From positions 310,001-374,000 of the forward strand of contig NZ_JBPODZ010000001.1 of NCBI RefSeq assembly GCF_052060015.1: DNA of 64,000 nt. The letters are read 5' to 3'. The stretch comes from Arhodomonas sp052060015 (GTDB lineage Bacteria; Pseudomonadota; Gammaproteobacteria; Nitrococcales; Nitrococcaceae). Below the pieces are notes generated by a model that saw only the letters and a program-made list of their open reading frames with translations, searched no databases and had not been told where the DNA came from. Every line of letters starts with the position of its first letter. Position 1 is the first letter of the stretch. This document shows positions 18,000-27,432 of the stretch, piece after piece. A program made the position numbers and the translations under genes.

Positions 18000-19667
18000 A
18001 TGCCGTTGTCCTTGAGCCCGTTCGCGGAGGTCGGCCTGCTGCTGGCCATCACCACCGTGGCGGGGGCCATCGCGGTGCGCCTGCGCCAGCCGGTGCTGAT
18101 CGCCTATATCGCCGTGGGCATCCTGGTAGGCCCCTCCGTGCTGGGCTTCGTCCATGCCGAGGGCCATATCGAGTTACTCGCCGAGGTCGGGGTGGCGGTG
18201 CTGCTGTTCCTGGTGGGGCTCAAGCTGGATCTCTACCACATTCGACATATCGGCCCGGTGGCGCTCGCCACCGGGCTCGGCCAGCTCGCCTTCACGATCG
18301 TGTTCGGCTTCATTATCGCCCTCGGCCTGGGACGGGAGTGGCTGGAGGCGCTCTACATCGCCGTGGCGCTGACCTTCTCCAGCACGATCATCATCATCAA
18401 GCTACTCTCCGACAAGCGCGAGCTGGATACGCTCCACGGGCGCATCGCCGTGGGCTTTCTCATCGTCCAGGACATCGCCGTGGTGATCGCCATGATGATC
18501 ATGGGCTCCATGGGTGGCGGCGAGACCGGCTGGGCGGCGGTGACCCTGGGGGTGGTCAGCCGACTCGTCGGGGCGGCGGCGCTTATGTTCGTGCTCATGC
18601 GTTACGTATTGCCCTATGTCGTCGGCATCGTGGCGCGGTCCCAGGAGCTGCTGCTGCTGTTCGCCATCGCCTGGGGTGTGGGGCTTGCGGTGCTCGGCGA
18701 GCTCCTCGGGTTCTCCATGGAGGCCGGCGCCTTCCTGGCGGGGTTCTCCCTGGCGTCCACCCACTACCGGGAGGCGATGAGCGCGCGGCTGACCGGGGTG
18801 CGTGATTTCCTGCTGCTGTTCTTCTTCATCGAGCTCGGCGCCAAGCTGGACCTCACCACCCTGGGGGCGGAGCTCAACGACGCCGCCGTGTTCTCGGTGT
18901 TCGTGCTGGTGGGCAACCCGCTGATCGTCATGGCCATCATGGGGTTCATGGGCTACCGCCGGCGGACCGGCTTCATGGCCGGACTCACCGTGGCGCAGAT
19001 CAGCGAGTTCTCCATCGTGTTCGTCGCCATGGGCATCTCCCTGGGCCATGTCGGGGTACAGACCCTGGGGCTGACCACCCTGGTGGGGCTGGTGACCATC
19101 GCGCTGTCTTCCTACATGATCCTCTATGCCCAGACGCTATACGAGTGGGTGGGCCCGTTGCTGAGGCCCTTCGAGCGGGCTACGCCGTTTCGCGAACAGG
19201 CGGTGGAGGCCGGGGACGACGGTGCCCCACGGGTGGAGGTGATCGTATTCGGCCTGGGGCGCTATGGGGAGCGGCTGCTGGAGCGGCTCGCCGACCTGGG
19301 GATCCCGGCGCTCGGAGTGGATTTCGATCCCGAGGTGGTCCGGCGCCTGCGTGACCGTGGCCTGAGCGCGCGCTTCGGTGACGCCGAGGACCCGGCCTTC
19401 CTGGAGTCCCTGCCGCTACGCGGTGCCGAGTGGGTGATCACGACGCTGCCCCAGTGGCCGGGCAACCGCGCCCTGCTGAGCGCGCTCCGCGGTGCCGGCT
19501 ATGCGGGCCAGACCGCGGGCGCGGTGCGCGATGAGCTCCATGGCTACGCCCTGCACCGGGCGGGGGTCGACAGGGTGCTGAACGTCTTCGAGGATGCCAC
19601 CGAGCATGCCGCTCGGCTGCTGGCCACGGAGTTGCGCGGTGAGGAGGTGAGCGATGCCCCGGCTTGA
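18000..19667 (+). CDS. Monovalent cation:proton antiporter with TrkA-N domain (KefB/YbaL type, CPA2)
   Basis: The 555-residue protein has an antiporter domain of about twelve hydrophobic segments (residues 1-385). It includes GILVGPSVLG, VGVAVLLFLVGLKLDL and the long segment ALTFSSTIIIIKLLSDK. A cytosolic TrkA-N/RCK Rossmann domain follows (VEVIVFGLGRYGERLLERLADLG, about residues 412-434). It probably exports K+ or exchanges Na+ or K+ for protons, gated by nucleotide binding. No KefF/KefG partner is adjacent, so glutathione gating is not supported. Its 3' end overlaps the universal stress gene by 14 bp. Confidence 0.92.
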   Translation: MPLSLSPFAEVGLLLAITTVAGAIAVRLRQPVLIAYIAVGILVGPSVLGFVHAEGHIELLAEVGVAVLLFLVGLKLDLYHIRHIGPVALATGLGQLAFTIVFGFIIALGLGREWLEALYIAVALTFSSTIIIIKLLSDKRELDTLHGRIAVGFLIVQDIAVVIAMMIMGSMGGGETGWAAVTLGVVSRLVGAAALMFVLMRYVLPYVVGIVARSQELLLLFAIAWGVGLAVLGELLGFSMEAGAFLAGFSLASTHYREAMSARLTGVRDFLLLFFFIELGAKLDLTTLGAELNDAAVFSVFVLVGNPLIVMAIMGFMGYRRRTGFMAGLTVAQISEFSIVFVAMGISLGHVGVQTLGLTTLVGLVTIALSSYMILYAQTLYEWVGPLLRPFERATPFREQAVEAGDDGAPRVEVIVFGLGRYGERLLERLADLGIPALGVDFDPEVVRRLRDRGLSARFGDAEDPAFLESLPLRGAEWVITTLPQWPGNRALLSALRGAGYAGQTAGAVRDELHGYALHRAGVDRVLNVFEDATEHAARLLATELRGEEVSDAPA

Positions 19668-20544
19668 ACGGATCCTGATTACGACGGACTTCTCCGAGCC
19701 CGCGGGCTGGGCCGCTGAACGTGGTGCCATGCTCGCGGCCGCCCACGGCGCCCGCGCCACGTTGCTGCATGTAATCGCGGGGGATGTCTACGATCGCCTG
19801 CAGCGGCTCATGGGCAGCGAGGCGGAAGCCCTGCAGGAGGGTCTTGCCCGCGGTACCCGGGAGGCCCTGGAGAGCGAGGCCGAGGAGCTCGGCCAGCGCC
19901 ATGGCCAGCCCCCGGAAGTGGCGGTGCTCACCGGCGCCGTGACCCACGCCATCCGGGACTACATGGAGCGTATCGATGCGGACCTCGGGGTGCTCGGGGC
20001 GAGTGGCCGGGGGCTGACGCGCCAGCTCTGGCTGGGTTCCACCGCGGAACGGGTGCTGCGTCGATGCCGGCGCCCGGTCCTGGTGACCAAGGGCCCGCCA
20101 GCGGGGGCGTACCGGCGGATCCTGGTGCCCGTGGACTTCTCCCGCGCCTCCCGCGTGGCCCTGAATTGGGCCTGCGCAGTGGCGCCGGAGGCGGAGGTAG
20201 TGGTGCTCCATGCCTTCGAGGTGCCCTTCGAGGGGAAGCTCCAGTACGCCGGTGTCGATGAGGACACGATCAACCGCTACCGGATGCAGGCCCGGGACGA
20301 GGCCACCACGGAGCTCGGGCAGCTCGTGGCCGGCCTCGACGACGGTCGCGGTAAGGTACGGCGCAGTGTCCACCATGGCTATCCGGCCCGGGTGATCCTG
20401 GAGCAAGCGAATGCAATGGGATGCGACCTGGTCGTTATGGGCAAGCACGGTCGCGGCGCGGTGGAGGATGCCCTGGTGGGCAGCGTCACCCGCCACGTCC
20501 TCTCGCAAGCGGGCTGTGACGTGCTGGTGGCCGGTAGTCAGTGA
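19654..20544 (+). CDS. Universal stress protein, tandem UspA domains
   Basis: The 296-residue protein contains two UspA domains: residues 1-145 starting MPRLERILITTDFSEPA, and 150-296 starting YRRILVPVDFSRASRVAL. Both end in ATP-binding-type loops (GASGRGLTRQLWLGSTAERVL and MGKHGRGAVEDALVGSVTRHVL). It overlaps the antiporter gene by 14 bp, which suggests coupled translation and a shared role in ionic or envelope stress. Its 3' end overlaps nagA by seven bases. Confidence 0.93.
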   Translation: MPRLERILITTDFSEPAGWAAERGAMLAAAHGARATLLHVIAGDVYDRLQRLMGSEAEALQEGLARGTREALESEAEELGQRHGQPPEVAVLTGAVTHAIRDYMERIDADLGVLGASGRGLTRQLWLGSTAERVLRRCRRPVLVTKGPPAGAYRRILVPVDFSRASRVALNWACAVAPEAEVVVLHAFEVPFEGKLQYAGVDEDTINRYRMQARDEATTELGQLVAGLDDGRGKVRRSVHHGYPARVILEQANAMGCDLVVMGKHGRGAVEDALVGSVTRHVLSQAGCDVLVAGSQ

Positions 20545-21683
20545 TCGCGGTAGCTGCCGCCGATCCAGGTCCGCCGCACCCGTAGCGCGTCGTCGAGGAG
20601 CACCAGGTCGGCCCGGTAGCCGGGGCGTATCCGCCCCACCTGATCATCCAGTCCGAGGAACGCGGCGGGGGTCAGGCTCGCCATGCGCAGCGCCTCGGTG
20701 AGCGGCAATCCCAGCAGGTCCACGGCATTGCGCACGGCCCGGTCCATGGTGAGATCGGAGCCGGCCAGGGTCCCGTCTGCGGCGGTGACCCGGCCCTGGG
20801 CGCGCACGATGGGGCGGCCCAGCAGGGTCGAACGCTCCATCTCGGTGGCGGCCAGGTGTACGGCGTCGGTGACCAGCATCACCCGCCCCGGGCGCTTGGC
20901 CCGTAGTGCCACCATCGCGCTTTCCGGGTGCACGTGGACACCATCGAGGATGAGCCCGCAGTAGCTCTCCGCGTCCGCCAGTGCGGTGCCCACGGTGCCG
21001 GGCTCGCGGGCGGTCAGCGGCGACATGGCATTGAACAGGTGGGTGAAACCGCTCAGCCCCTCGTCCAGGGCCCGGCGTAGGGTGACATGATCTGCCGCGG
21101 TGTGTCCGGCGCTCACCCGAATGCCCGCGCCGGTGAGCCCTCGAATGAATCCCTCCGGCACGCATTCCGGTGCGAGGGTCATGATCAACGGGAGGTCTGC
21201 CGCCTGTTGTTGGAGCCAGTGCCGGTCCGCCGGGTCGGGGCGGCGCAGGCGATCCGTGGGATGGATGCCGCTGCGTTCCGGGTTCAGGTACGGGCCCTCC
21301 AGGTGCAGGCCGAGGACCCCCGGTACCCCGGCGTGCAGGGCCGCCCGGGCGGCATCGACGGCCCGGCGGGTGACCGCGGGGTGATCGGAGATCAGGGTGG
21401 GAAAGAGGCCGGTCGTCCCGTAACGCCGGTGGGTCTCGGCGATGCGACGGAGGCCCTCCACCTCGGGGGCGTCATTGAGCAGTACGCCGCCACCGCCGTT
21501 GACCTGAACGTCGATGAATCCGGGTGCCAGTAGTCCGCCACCGCCGTCTCGGTGCGCTCCCGCCGCGGGGAGGGGGCCCTCGTCCGCACCAACGCTGGTG
21601 ATCCGGCCCTCAGCGATGCCCACGCGGCGGTCTTGCTGTATGGTTTCCCCGTCGAAGACGCGGACGTTGTGCAGGGTCTGCAT
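20538..21683 (-). CDS. nagA: N-acetylglucosamine-6-phosphate deacetylase
   Basis: The 381-residue amidohydrolase converts GlcNAc-6-P to glucosamine-6-P plus acetate. Motifs are GFIDVQVNGGGG, HLEGPYLNPERSGIHP, SAGHTAADH, HLFNAM, ILDGVHVHPE and VTDAVHLAATEM, whose aspartate is the expected catalytic residue. The ATG at 21683 has CAGGAA upstream; a longer upstream frame would run into the divergent pgi. No nagB, nagE or NagC-type gene is nearby, so peptidoglycan or chitin amino-sugar salvage must be completed elsewhere. Confidence 0.94.
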   Translation of the reverse strand: MQTLHNVRVFDGETIQQDRRVGIAEGRITSVGADEGPLPAAGAHRDGGGGLLAPGFIDVQVNGGGGVLLNDAPEVEGLRRIAETHRRYGTTGLFPTLISDHPAVTRRAVDAARAALHAGVPGVLGLHLEGPYLNPERSGIHPTDRLRRPDPADRHWLQQQAADLPLIMTLAPECVPEGFIRGLTGAGIRVSAGHTAADHVTLRRALDEGLSGFTHLFNAMSPLTAREPGTVGTALADAESYCGLILDGVHVHPESAMVALRAKRPGRVMLVTDAVHLAATEMERSTLLGRPIVRAQGRVTAADGTLAGSDLTMDRAVRNAVDLLGLPLTEALRMASLTPAAFLGLDDQVGRIRPGYRADLVLLDDALRVRRTWIGGSYRDH

Positions 21684-21773
21684 CGCGGGTTCCTGTGTCG
21701 GCGCTGTCGACACAGGGTACCTGCCGGCGGTCCGGGCTGTCCGCCAACGCATAGCACAAGGAGGGAGAAGCGT

Positions 21774-23363
21774 ATGCGGCCGCTGACGGAGGAAGCGATC
21801 TGGGGTCGGGTCGTCGCGCATAGTCACCGTCTGAAGGGGCAGAGCATCTCCGGGTTATTCGGCGATGATGCACGGCGTTTCCAGGGCTTTAGCCGTCGTT
21901 TCGACGGCCTGCTGCTGGATTTCTCCAAGAACCGGATCGATCATCCGGCACTGGCCGATCTCCTCGCCCTGGCGGCCGCCAGGGACGTGCCGGGCTGGCG
22001 CGACGCGATGTTCGATGGTGGGGCCGTAAATCCTACCGAGAAGCGCGCTGCGCTACATAGCGCCTTGCGCAGCGCCAGGATGGCCCGACGGGCCGGCGTC
22101 GCCGAGGCTGTGGGGGAGGCGCTGACCCGCGCCCGGCGGTACGCCGAGGATGTCCGCCAGGGGCGCGTCACTGGCGTAACCGGGGAGACGTTCACCGATG
22201 TGGTGCACATCGGCATCGGCGGCTCCGACCTCGGCCCGCGCCTGCTCGATGACGTCGTCGGCCCGGCGGCGACCAACGGCCCACGCCTGCATTTCCTCTC
22301 CGGGGTGGACACGGAGGAGCGCGCTGCGGTGCTGCACGGGCTGTGCCCCGAGCGCACCCTGGTGATCGTGGTCACCAAGAGCGGCGGCACCCGGGAGACG
22401 CTGCGCAATGCCGCGGCGGTTGCCGACTGGTTCGGCGAGGGTGTGGAGCGCCGGGCGGTGCTGGAGCGCCATTTCGTGGCGGTGACCGCCAATCCCGGGC
22501 GGCTCGCCTCCGCCGGCCTGGATTGCGGTGGTTGCTTCCCCCTCTGGGACTGGGTGGGTGGGCGGTATTCCCTGTGGTCGGCGGTGAGCCTGGCGGTGAT
22601 GATCGGCGCCGGGCCGGACGCCTTCGAGGCCTTCCTCGGGGGTGGTGCTGCCATCGACGCCCATTTCAGCGAGGCCCCCCTGGCGGAGAACCTGCCGGTG
22701 CTGCTGGCGCTGGTGAACGTCTGGAACAGCACCGCCCTCGGGGCCTGCAGCCAGGCCGTTCTGCCCTACGACTGGCGCCTGCGGCGGCTGCCGGAGTACC
22801 TGCAGCAGCTGGTGATGGAGAGCAACGGCAAGGGCGTGGACCGGGATGGCAATCCCCTGCCCGTCGATACGAGCCCGGTGCTATGGGGGCGCTCCGGCAT
22901 CGACGGGCAGCACGCGTTCTACCAGTGTCTCCACCAGGGGACTCGGGTGGTGCCGGCGGATTTCCTCTGCGCGGTGGAGGGCGGAGACGCCGGCGACCGC
23001 CGGGAGCTGTTGGTCAACTGCTTGGCCCAGTCACGGGCCCTGATGCGCGGGGTAGACGCAGAGGAGCTCGAGGGGGACCCGGCGCTGGCGCCGCACCGGG
23101 CCCATCCGGGTAATCGGCCCTCCAACACCCTCCTGTTCTGGCGCCTCGATGGCCGGGCGCTGGGGCAATTGCTGGCCCTCTATGAGCACCGCGTGTTCGT
23201 GGAGGCGGTGATCTGGGGGATCAATCCCTTCGACCAGTGGGGCGTGGAGCTGGGGAAACGTCTGGCCGGCGATCTGGAGGGCGCGCTGGAGACCGGCGCC
23301 GAGGGATGGGATCCCTCCACCGCCGGCCTGGTCGCCTTCGCCAGGGGCGCTAGCGGGGAGTGA
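21774..23363 (+). CDS. pgi: Glucose-6-phosphate isomerase
   Basis: The 529-residue enzyme interconverts glucose-6-P and fructose-6-P. Recognisable segments are VHIGIGGSDLGPRLL, VVTKSGGTRETLRNA, LWDWVGGRYSLWSAV, MESNGKGVDRDGNP and NPFDQWGVELGK. The ATG at 21774 follows a strong AGGAGGGAGAAG site. It is divergent from nagA with 90 bp between starts, so both amino-sugar and hexose phosphate routes to fructose-6-P are adjacent. The 3' end overlaps the convergent methyltransferase gene by 14 bp. Confidence 0.96.
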   Translation: MRPLTEEAIWGRVVAHSHRLKGQSISGLFGDDARRFQGFSRRFDGLLLDFSKNRIDHPALADLLALAAARDVPGWRDAMFDGGAVNPTEKRAALHSALRSARMARRAGVAEAVGEALTRARRYAEDVRQGRVTGVTGETFTDVVHIGIGGSDLGPRLLDDVVGPAATNGPRLHFLSGVDTEERAAVLHGLCPERTLVIVVTKSGGTRETLRNAAAVADWFGEGVERRAVLERHFVAVTANPGRLASAGLDCGGCFPLWDWVGGRYSLWSAVSLAVMIGAGPDAFEAFLGGGAAIDAHFSEAPLAENLPVLLALVNVWNSTALGACSQAVLPYDWRLRRLPEYLQQLVMESNGKGVDRDGNPLPVDTSPVLWGRSGIDGQHAFYQCLHQGTRVVPADFLCAVEGGDAGDRRELLVNCLAQSRALMRGVDAEELEGDPALAPHRAHPGNRPSNTLLFWRLDGRALGQLLALYEHRVFVEAVIWGINPFDQWGVELGKRLAGDLEGALETGAEGWDPSTAGLVAFARGASGE

Positions 23364-23931
23364 GGACGCAGAACCAGTGCTCGCTGGTCTGGCGCTCCAC
23401 CAGGTCCATGTCGAAGCCGGCGTTGGTGGCGTACTCGTTGAGATGGGCCGGACCGAGCCGGGTGGCCAGCGACGGACCCACAGTGCCCGGGCCATCCGGG
23501 GCGAATTCCGCCACCAGCAGCCGCGCATCGTCGGGGAGCAGGCCGCGGATGTGGCGTAGCGTGGTGACGGGGTCGCGGGCATGGTGGAGGACCATGCTCA
23601 GGACGGCTGCGTCCACGGGGGCCGGCAGGCTTGTCACCGACTCAATCTCGGCGACCACGGCGTGGAGATGGTGGACCTGGTGCAGGGCCGCGGTGTGACG
23701 GAGCAGGTCCACGGCCTCCGGGTCATGGTCATAGGCGTAGACGGTACCGGATTCGCCCACCCGCTCGGCGGCGCGCAGGGCCACGTAGCCGCCGCCGCAG
23801 CCCAGATCGGCGATGATATCCCCCGCCCCCAAGGCGAGGGCGTGGAACCATTCGGGCACCAGCAGGGTACGTAGCGCCTGACGGCCGAACACCCGGATCG
23901 GGTCAGTACCCCCGTTGGAAGTCGATGACAT
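23350..23931 (-). CDS. SAM-dependent methyltransferase (class I)
   Basis: The 193-residue cytosolic protein has SAM-binding motif I (ADLGCGGGYVALRAAERVG), then VYAYDHDPEAVDLL, and LSMVLHHARDPVTTLRHI, typical of small-molecule or ArsM/UbiE-like methyltransferases. The ATG at 23931 lies inside the end of the dehydrogenase gene (29-bp overlap), indicating coupling. Longer upstream reading is a shadow of that gene. The substrate is unknown. Confidence 0.82.
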   Translation of the reverse strand: MSSTSNGGTDPIRVFGRQALRTLLVPEWFHALALGAGDIIADLGCGGGYVALRAAERVGESGTVYAYDHDPEAVDLLRHTAALHQVHHLHAVVAEIESVTSLPAPVDAAVLSMVLHHARDPVTTLRHIRGLLPDDARLLVAEFAPDGPGTVGPSLATRLGPAHLNEYATNAGFDMDLVERQTSEHWFCVLTPR

Positions 23932-24841
23932 AATCCAACTCCTCGCCCCGGCGGTAGTGCTCGTAGTTGCGACGGAAGATGCCCACGATGTCCTCGGGGA
24001 AGCTGGCTGCCGCCACGTGGGGGGTGACATAGCAGTTCTCCAGGTCCCACAGCGGGCTGTCCGCTGGTAGGGGTTCCTCCTCGAAGACGTCGAGCACGGC
24101 GCCGCCGATGCCGCCGTCCTGTAACGCCTCCGCCAGGGCATCGCTGTCGATGAGCGGGCCGCGGCCCACGTTCACCACCCAGGTATGGTCGGGCAGCCGG
24201 GCCAGGGCGGTGCTGTCGAGCATGTGCCGGGTTGCGGCGGTGTCCGGCAGGGTCAGGACCAGGTAGTCCAGCGCGCCAAGGAAGTCCTGCCACTCGTCGC
24301 CGGCATACACGCGCTTCACCCCGGCTACCTCGCCGGGGCTGCGCTTGTAGCCGAGCACCTCCAGTCCGAAATGATTGGCGGTGGCGGCGATGTGCTGGCC
24401 TATGGAGCCGAGCCCGGCGATCCCCATGGTCCGGCCGGCGAGGCCGCGGTAGTCGCGCTCCGCCCACTGGTGTTCCCGCTGCTGCGCGCGCAGGGCGAAG
24501 AACTGGCGCTCGATGGCGATGAGCCAGCCAAACACGTACTCGCTCATCAGCGGGCCGAACACGTCCTTTACGCCGGTGAGGGTGTAGTCCCGGCGCAGGC
24601 CCTTCGGGAGTAGCGCGTCGACACCGGCGTAGGTGGACTGCACCCACTCCAGCGCCTCCGCCGAATCCAGGACCTCGGCGACCAGGGCCGGCTTGCCCAG
24701 TATGATATTGCTTGCCGGCGCCAGCTCCCGGCCCCGGGTTGCGTCTTCGGCGACCCGGATCTCCAGCTCGGGCAACGCCTCCGCCTCGAGCAGGCGGCGG
24801 TAGACCTCGGCGTCCTCGGAGAGGATGAGCGCACGGTTCAT
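23903..24841 (-). CDS. D-2-hydroxyacid dehydrogenase (GhrA/phosphoglycerate dehydrogenase-like)
   Basis: The 312-residue NAD(P)H enzyme has the Rossmann motif GIAGLGSIGQHIA, WVVNVGRGPLIDSDAL and the catalytic histidine region YVTPHVAAASFPEDI. It probably reduces glyoxylate, hydroxypyruvate or a related 2-oxo acid. Lying downstream of glcDEF on the same strand, it would run the reverse direction of glycolate oxidation, so a glyoxylate-handling role is plausible but inferred. The ATG at 24841 gives the family start MNRALILSED. Confidence 0.88.
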   Translation of the reverse strand: MNRALILSEDAEVYRRLLEAEALPELEIRVAEDATRGRELAPASNIILGKPALVAEVLDSAEALEWVQSTYAGVDALLPKGLRRDYTLTGVKDVFGPLMSEYVFGWLIAIERQFFALRAQQREHQWAERDYRGLAGRTMGIAGLGSIGQHIAATANHFGLEVLGYKRSPGEVAGVKRVYAGDEWQDFLGALDYLVLTLPDTAATRHMLDSTALARLPDHTWVVNVGRGPLIDSDALAEALQDGGIGGAVLDVFEEEPLPADSPLWDLENCYVTPHVAAASFPEDIVGIFRRNYEHYRRGEELDYVIDFQRGY

Positions 24842-24908
24842 CGGCGGCCTCCCGTTGGGGTGCGTGAAACGGCCCACAGCATAGCGCAATCCGGCGTGGT
24901 GTCCATGC

Positions 24909-25337
24909 TCAGCCCCGGGACTGATGGGCCGGGATGGGGAACACGAGGTCGTAGGCCAGGTTGTAGACGTAGGTGTAGACGAGATAGAAGAGCATCAGCG
25001 CCACGTTCATGGTGAGCGCCTCGCCGAGCCCGAAACCCATCCACCACATCACCGGCGCCAGGGTGAACACCAGCATCCCCGCCTCGAAGATCAGCGCGTG
25101 GACGATCCGTTCCGAGGGCGTCTTGTAGAGTCGGCCGGTGAGCCGGCGCAGGGCGTGGTCGAACGCCAGGTTGTAGACGTAGTTCCACACGGTGGCGAAC
25201 AGCGAGATCGCCACCGCAAGCACGCCCACCCGGTGCACCGGAGCATGGAACAGCCAGCCGGCCAACGGGCTGACGAGGGCCACGCCGATGAGCTCAAAGA
25301 GCACGGCATGGCGGATGCGGTCCGCCACCGAGCGCAC
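24909..25337 (-). CDS. PACE family (AceI-like) efflux transporter
   Basis: The 142-residue protein contains two tandem bacterial transmembrane pair domains with four membrane helices. The first repeat reads RIRHAVLFELIGVALVSPL, whose Glu15 matches the key acidic residue of AceI; the second includes RIVHALIFEAGMLVFTLAP. Repeated WNYVYNLAFDHAL and YTYVYNLAYDLVF segments are also present. PACE proteins export biocides or short diamines by proton exchange. The start is GTG, 12 bp after the rhodanese stop, with no strong ribosome site. Confidence 0.9.
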   Translation of the reverse strand: MRSVADRIRHAVLFELIGVALVSPLAGWLFHAPVHRVGVLAVAISLFATVWNYVYNLAFDHALRRLTGRLYKTPSERIVHALIFEAGMLVFTLAPVMWWMGFGLGEALTMNVALMLFYLVYTYVYNLAYDLVFPIPAHQSRG

Positions 25338-25349
25338 GCGGGTACCGGC

Positions 25350-26186
25350 CTATCGTGGTTGCGGGCCGGTGACCACCGGCGTGTCCGGGTCGTTGCCCCA
25401 CTCGGACCAGGAGCCGTCGTAGCCGCGTACCCGCGGGTAGCCCAGGTAGCGCAGCGCGAAGAAGGTGAGCCCGGAACGGTGATGGGTCTGACAGTGGGTG
25501 ACGATCTCACGGTCCGGCGTCGCCCCGCGCTCGCGGAGCATCTCGCGAAGGGTCTCCGGGGGCAGTAGCCGGAGATCCGCCTCCGGGTCCATCAGCTCGG
25601 TCCAGTTGAGGTTGACCGCGCCCGGGATGTGGCCGCCGCGGGCGGCGCGCACGTCGTCGCCGGTATACTCCGCCGGGGAGCGGGCATCCAGGACCAGGGT
25701 GTTGGCATCGTCCAGGTGCTCAAGGAGGAAGTCCCGGTCGGCGATCACCTCCGGATTGGCGATGCGCGCTTGGTAGGCGCCTTCCCGCGGCTGCGGCGCC
25801 CCGGGCTCGGTGGCCAGGCCCTCGGCGAGCCAGGCCCGCATGCCGCCGTTCAGCAGGGAGTAGTCATGGTGGCCGAGTGCCTCGAGGGTCCAGGCGAAGC
25901 GCCCGGCGCGGCCGTTGCCCTCGTTGTCGCAGGCGACGACGTGATGGTCGGGGCGCATGCCGATCCCGGAGAGCACCCGGGAGAGGGTGTCGGCATCGGG
26001 AAGCAGCCCCTTGGCCGTTCCTTGCTGGCGCAGGATATCCGCATAGCTAAGGTGCACCGCCCCGGGGATATGGGCCCGCTCGTAGTGCTCCCGGTCCGAG
26101 AGGTCGACGACCAGCAGCCCCGGTATATCCAGGGACTCCGCCAGGGTCCGGGGCTCGACGAGGAGGGGCAGTTGCTTGTTCGCCAT
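25350..26186 (-). CDS. Two-domain rhodanese sulfurtransferase (thiosulfate/3-mercaptopyruvate type)
   Basis: The 278-residue protein has an inactive N-terminal rhodanese domain and a catalytic C-terminal one with Cys232 in the loop HCQTHHRSG, followed by GYDGSWSEWGNDPDTPV. The loop differs from the TST C-R-x-G-x-[R/T] and MST CGSGVTA forms, so donor preference is uncertain. The ATG at 26186 gives MANKQLPLLVE and lies seven bases after the glcF stop, so it is probably co-transcribed with glcDEF. Confidence 0.88.
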   Translation of the reverse strand: MANKQLPLLVEPRTLAESLDIPGLLVVDLSDREHYERAHIPGAVHLSYADILRQQGTAKGLLPDADTLSRVLSGIGMRPDHHVVACDNEGNGRAGRFAWTLEALGHHDYSLLNGGMRAWLAEGLATEPGAPQPREGAYQARIANPEVIADRDFLLEHLDDANTLVLDARSPAEYTGDDVRAARGGHIPGAVNLNWTELMDPEADLRLLPPETLREMLRERGATPDREIVTHCQTHHRSGLTFFALRYLGYPRVRGYDGSWSEWGNDPDTPVVTGPQPR

Positions 26187-26193
26187 GGATCGC

Positions 26194-27426
26194 TCACGCC
26201 TCGGCTGTCGCTGGAGCGTCGACTGTAACAAGCTCCAGCCAGTGGCGCACGGGGATCTCGCTGGCCTCCGCGAGATGGGTCAGGCAGCCGATGTTGGCGG
26301 TGGCAATGAGCTCCGGGGACCCGGCATTGAGGTTGGCGAGCTTCTGCCCGCGGAGCTCCTTCGCCGTCTGCGGCTGGAGGACGGAATAGGTGCCGGCGGA
26401 GCCGCAGCAGATCTGGGGATCCGCCACCGGCGTCAGCTCGAAGCCCATGCCGCCGAGCAGCGCCTCCACCCGGCCGCCCAGACCCTGGGCATGCTGCAGG
26501 GTGCAGGGGCTCTGGAAGGCGATTCGCCGTGGGGCATCCGCGGTGGGGCGCAGATGGGCCCGCCAGTGCTCGAGGAACTCCACCGGGTCCACCGCCAGGG
26601 CGGCCACCCGCTCGGCACGGGCGCGGTAGCCATCGTCGTCGGCCAGCAGGTGGGCGTAGTCCTTGACCTGGGCGCCACAGCCGCTGGCATTGACGATGAT
26701 GGCGCTGGCCCCGGCCTCGATGTGGGGCCACCAGGCGTCGATGTTGCGGCGGGCCTGTTCACGTGCCGCCTCCACTGCGCCCAGGTGCTGGTTGACCGCG
26801 CCGCAGCAGCCGGCCTCGGGGGTACGGACGACCTCGAAGCCCAGACCGTCCGCCACCCGAGCGGTGGCGGGGTTGATCACCGGATCCAGGGCCGGCTGCA
26901 CGCAGCCCTCCAGCATCAGGACGCGCTTTTCCCGGGGTTGCCCCGGCCAGGGCGGGGCGCGGCGCGCCGGCGGGATCTTGGCCCGCAGGGTCGTCGGGAC
27001 CAGTGGCCGGACCGTGCGGCCGAGCGCGAGCAGGGCAGCGAACAGCCTCCGCCGGGGCAGCACGGTGCGTAGCGCCCAGCGCATTGCCCGTGCCCGGGGC
27101 CGGCGGGGGACGTCGCGCTCGACGATCTCGCGCCCCAGATCGGCGAGCCGGCCGTATTCCACCCCCGAGGGGCAGGTGGTCTCGCAGGCCCGGCAGGTGA
27201 GGCAACGGTCCAGGTGGGTCTGCAGGCTCTCCGTGGGCTCGGCACCCTCGAGGACCTGTTTGACCTGGTAGATCCGTCCGCGGGGGCTGTCCAGCTCGTC
27301 GCCCCAGAGGCGGTAGGTGGGGCAGTTCGCCAGGCAGAAACCGCAGTGGGTGCACTTGCGCAGGATGGCGTCGGCCTCACGCCCCGCGTCGGTGTCACGG
27401 ATGAAGTCGGCGAGATGCGTCTGCAT
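26194..27426 (-). CDS. glcF: Glycolate oxidase iron-sulfur subunit
   Basis: The 410-residue subunit passes electrons from glycolate oxidation to the respiratory chain. Two [4Fe-4S] motifs lie near the N-terminus (CTHCGFCLANCP and CLTCRACETTCP). CCG-domain segments follow (EAGCCGAVNQHLG, and ICCGSAGTYSVLQ towards the C-terminus). It begins six bases after glcE. The whole motif set is intact. Confidence 0.95.
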   Translation of the reverse strand: MQTHLADFIRDTDAGREADAILRKCTHCGFCLANCPTYRLWGDELDSPRGRIYQVKQVLEGAEPTESLQTHLDRCLTCRACETTCPSGVEYGRLADLGREIVERDVPRRPRARAMRWALRTVLPRRRLFAALLALGRTVRPLVPTTLRAKIPPARRAPPWPGQPREKRVLMLEGCVQPALDPVINPATARVADGLGFEVVRTPEAGCCGAVNQHLGAVEAAREQARRNIDAWWPHIEAGASAIIVNASGCGAQVKDYAHLLADDDGYRARAERVAALAVDPVEFLEHWRAHLRPTADAPRRIAFQSPCTLQHAQGLGGRVEALLGGMGFELTPVADPQICCGSAGTYSVLQPQTAKELRGQKLANLNAGSPELIATANIGCLTHLAEASEIPVRHWLELVTVDAPATAEA

Positions 27427-27432
27427 GGGGGG

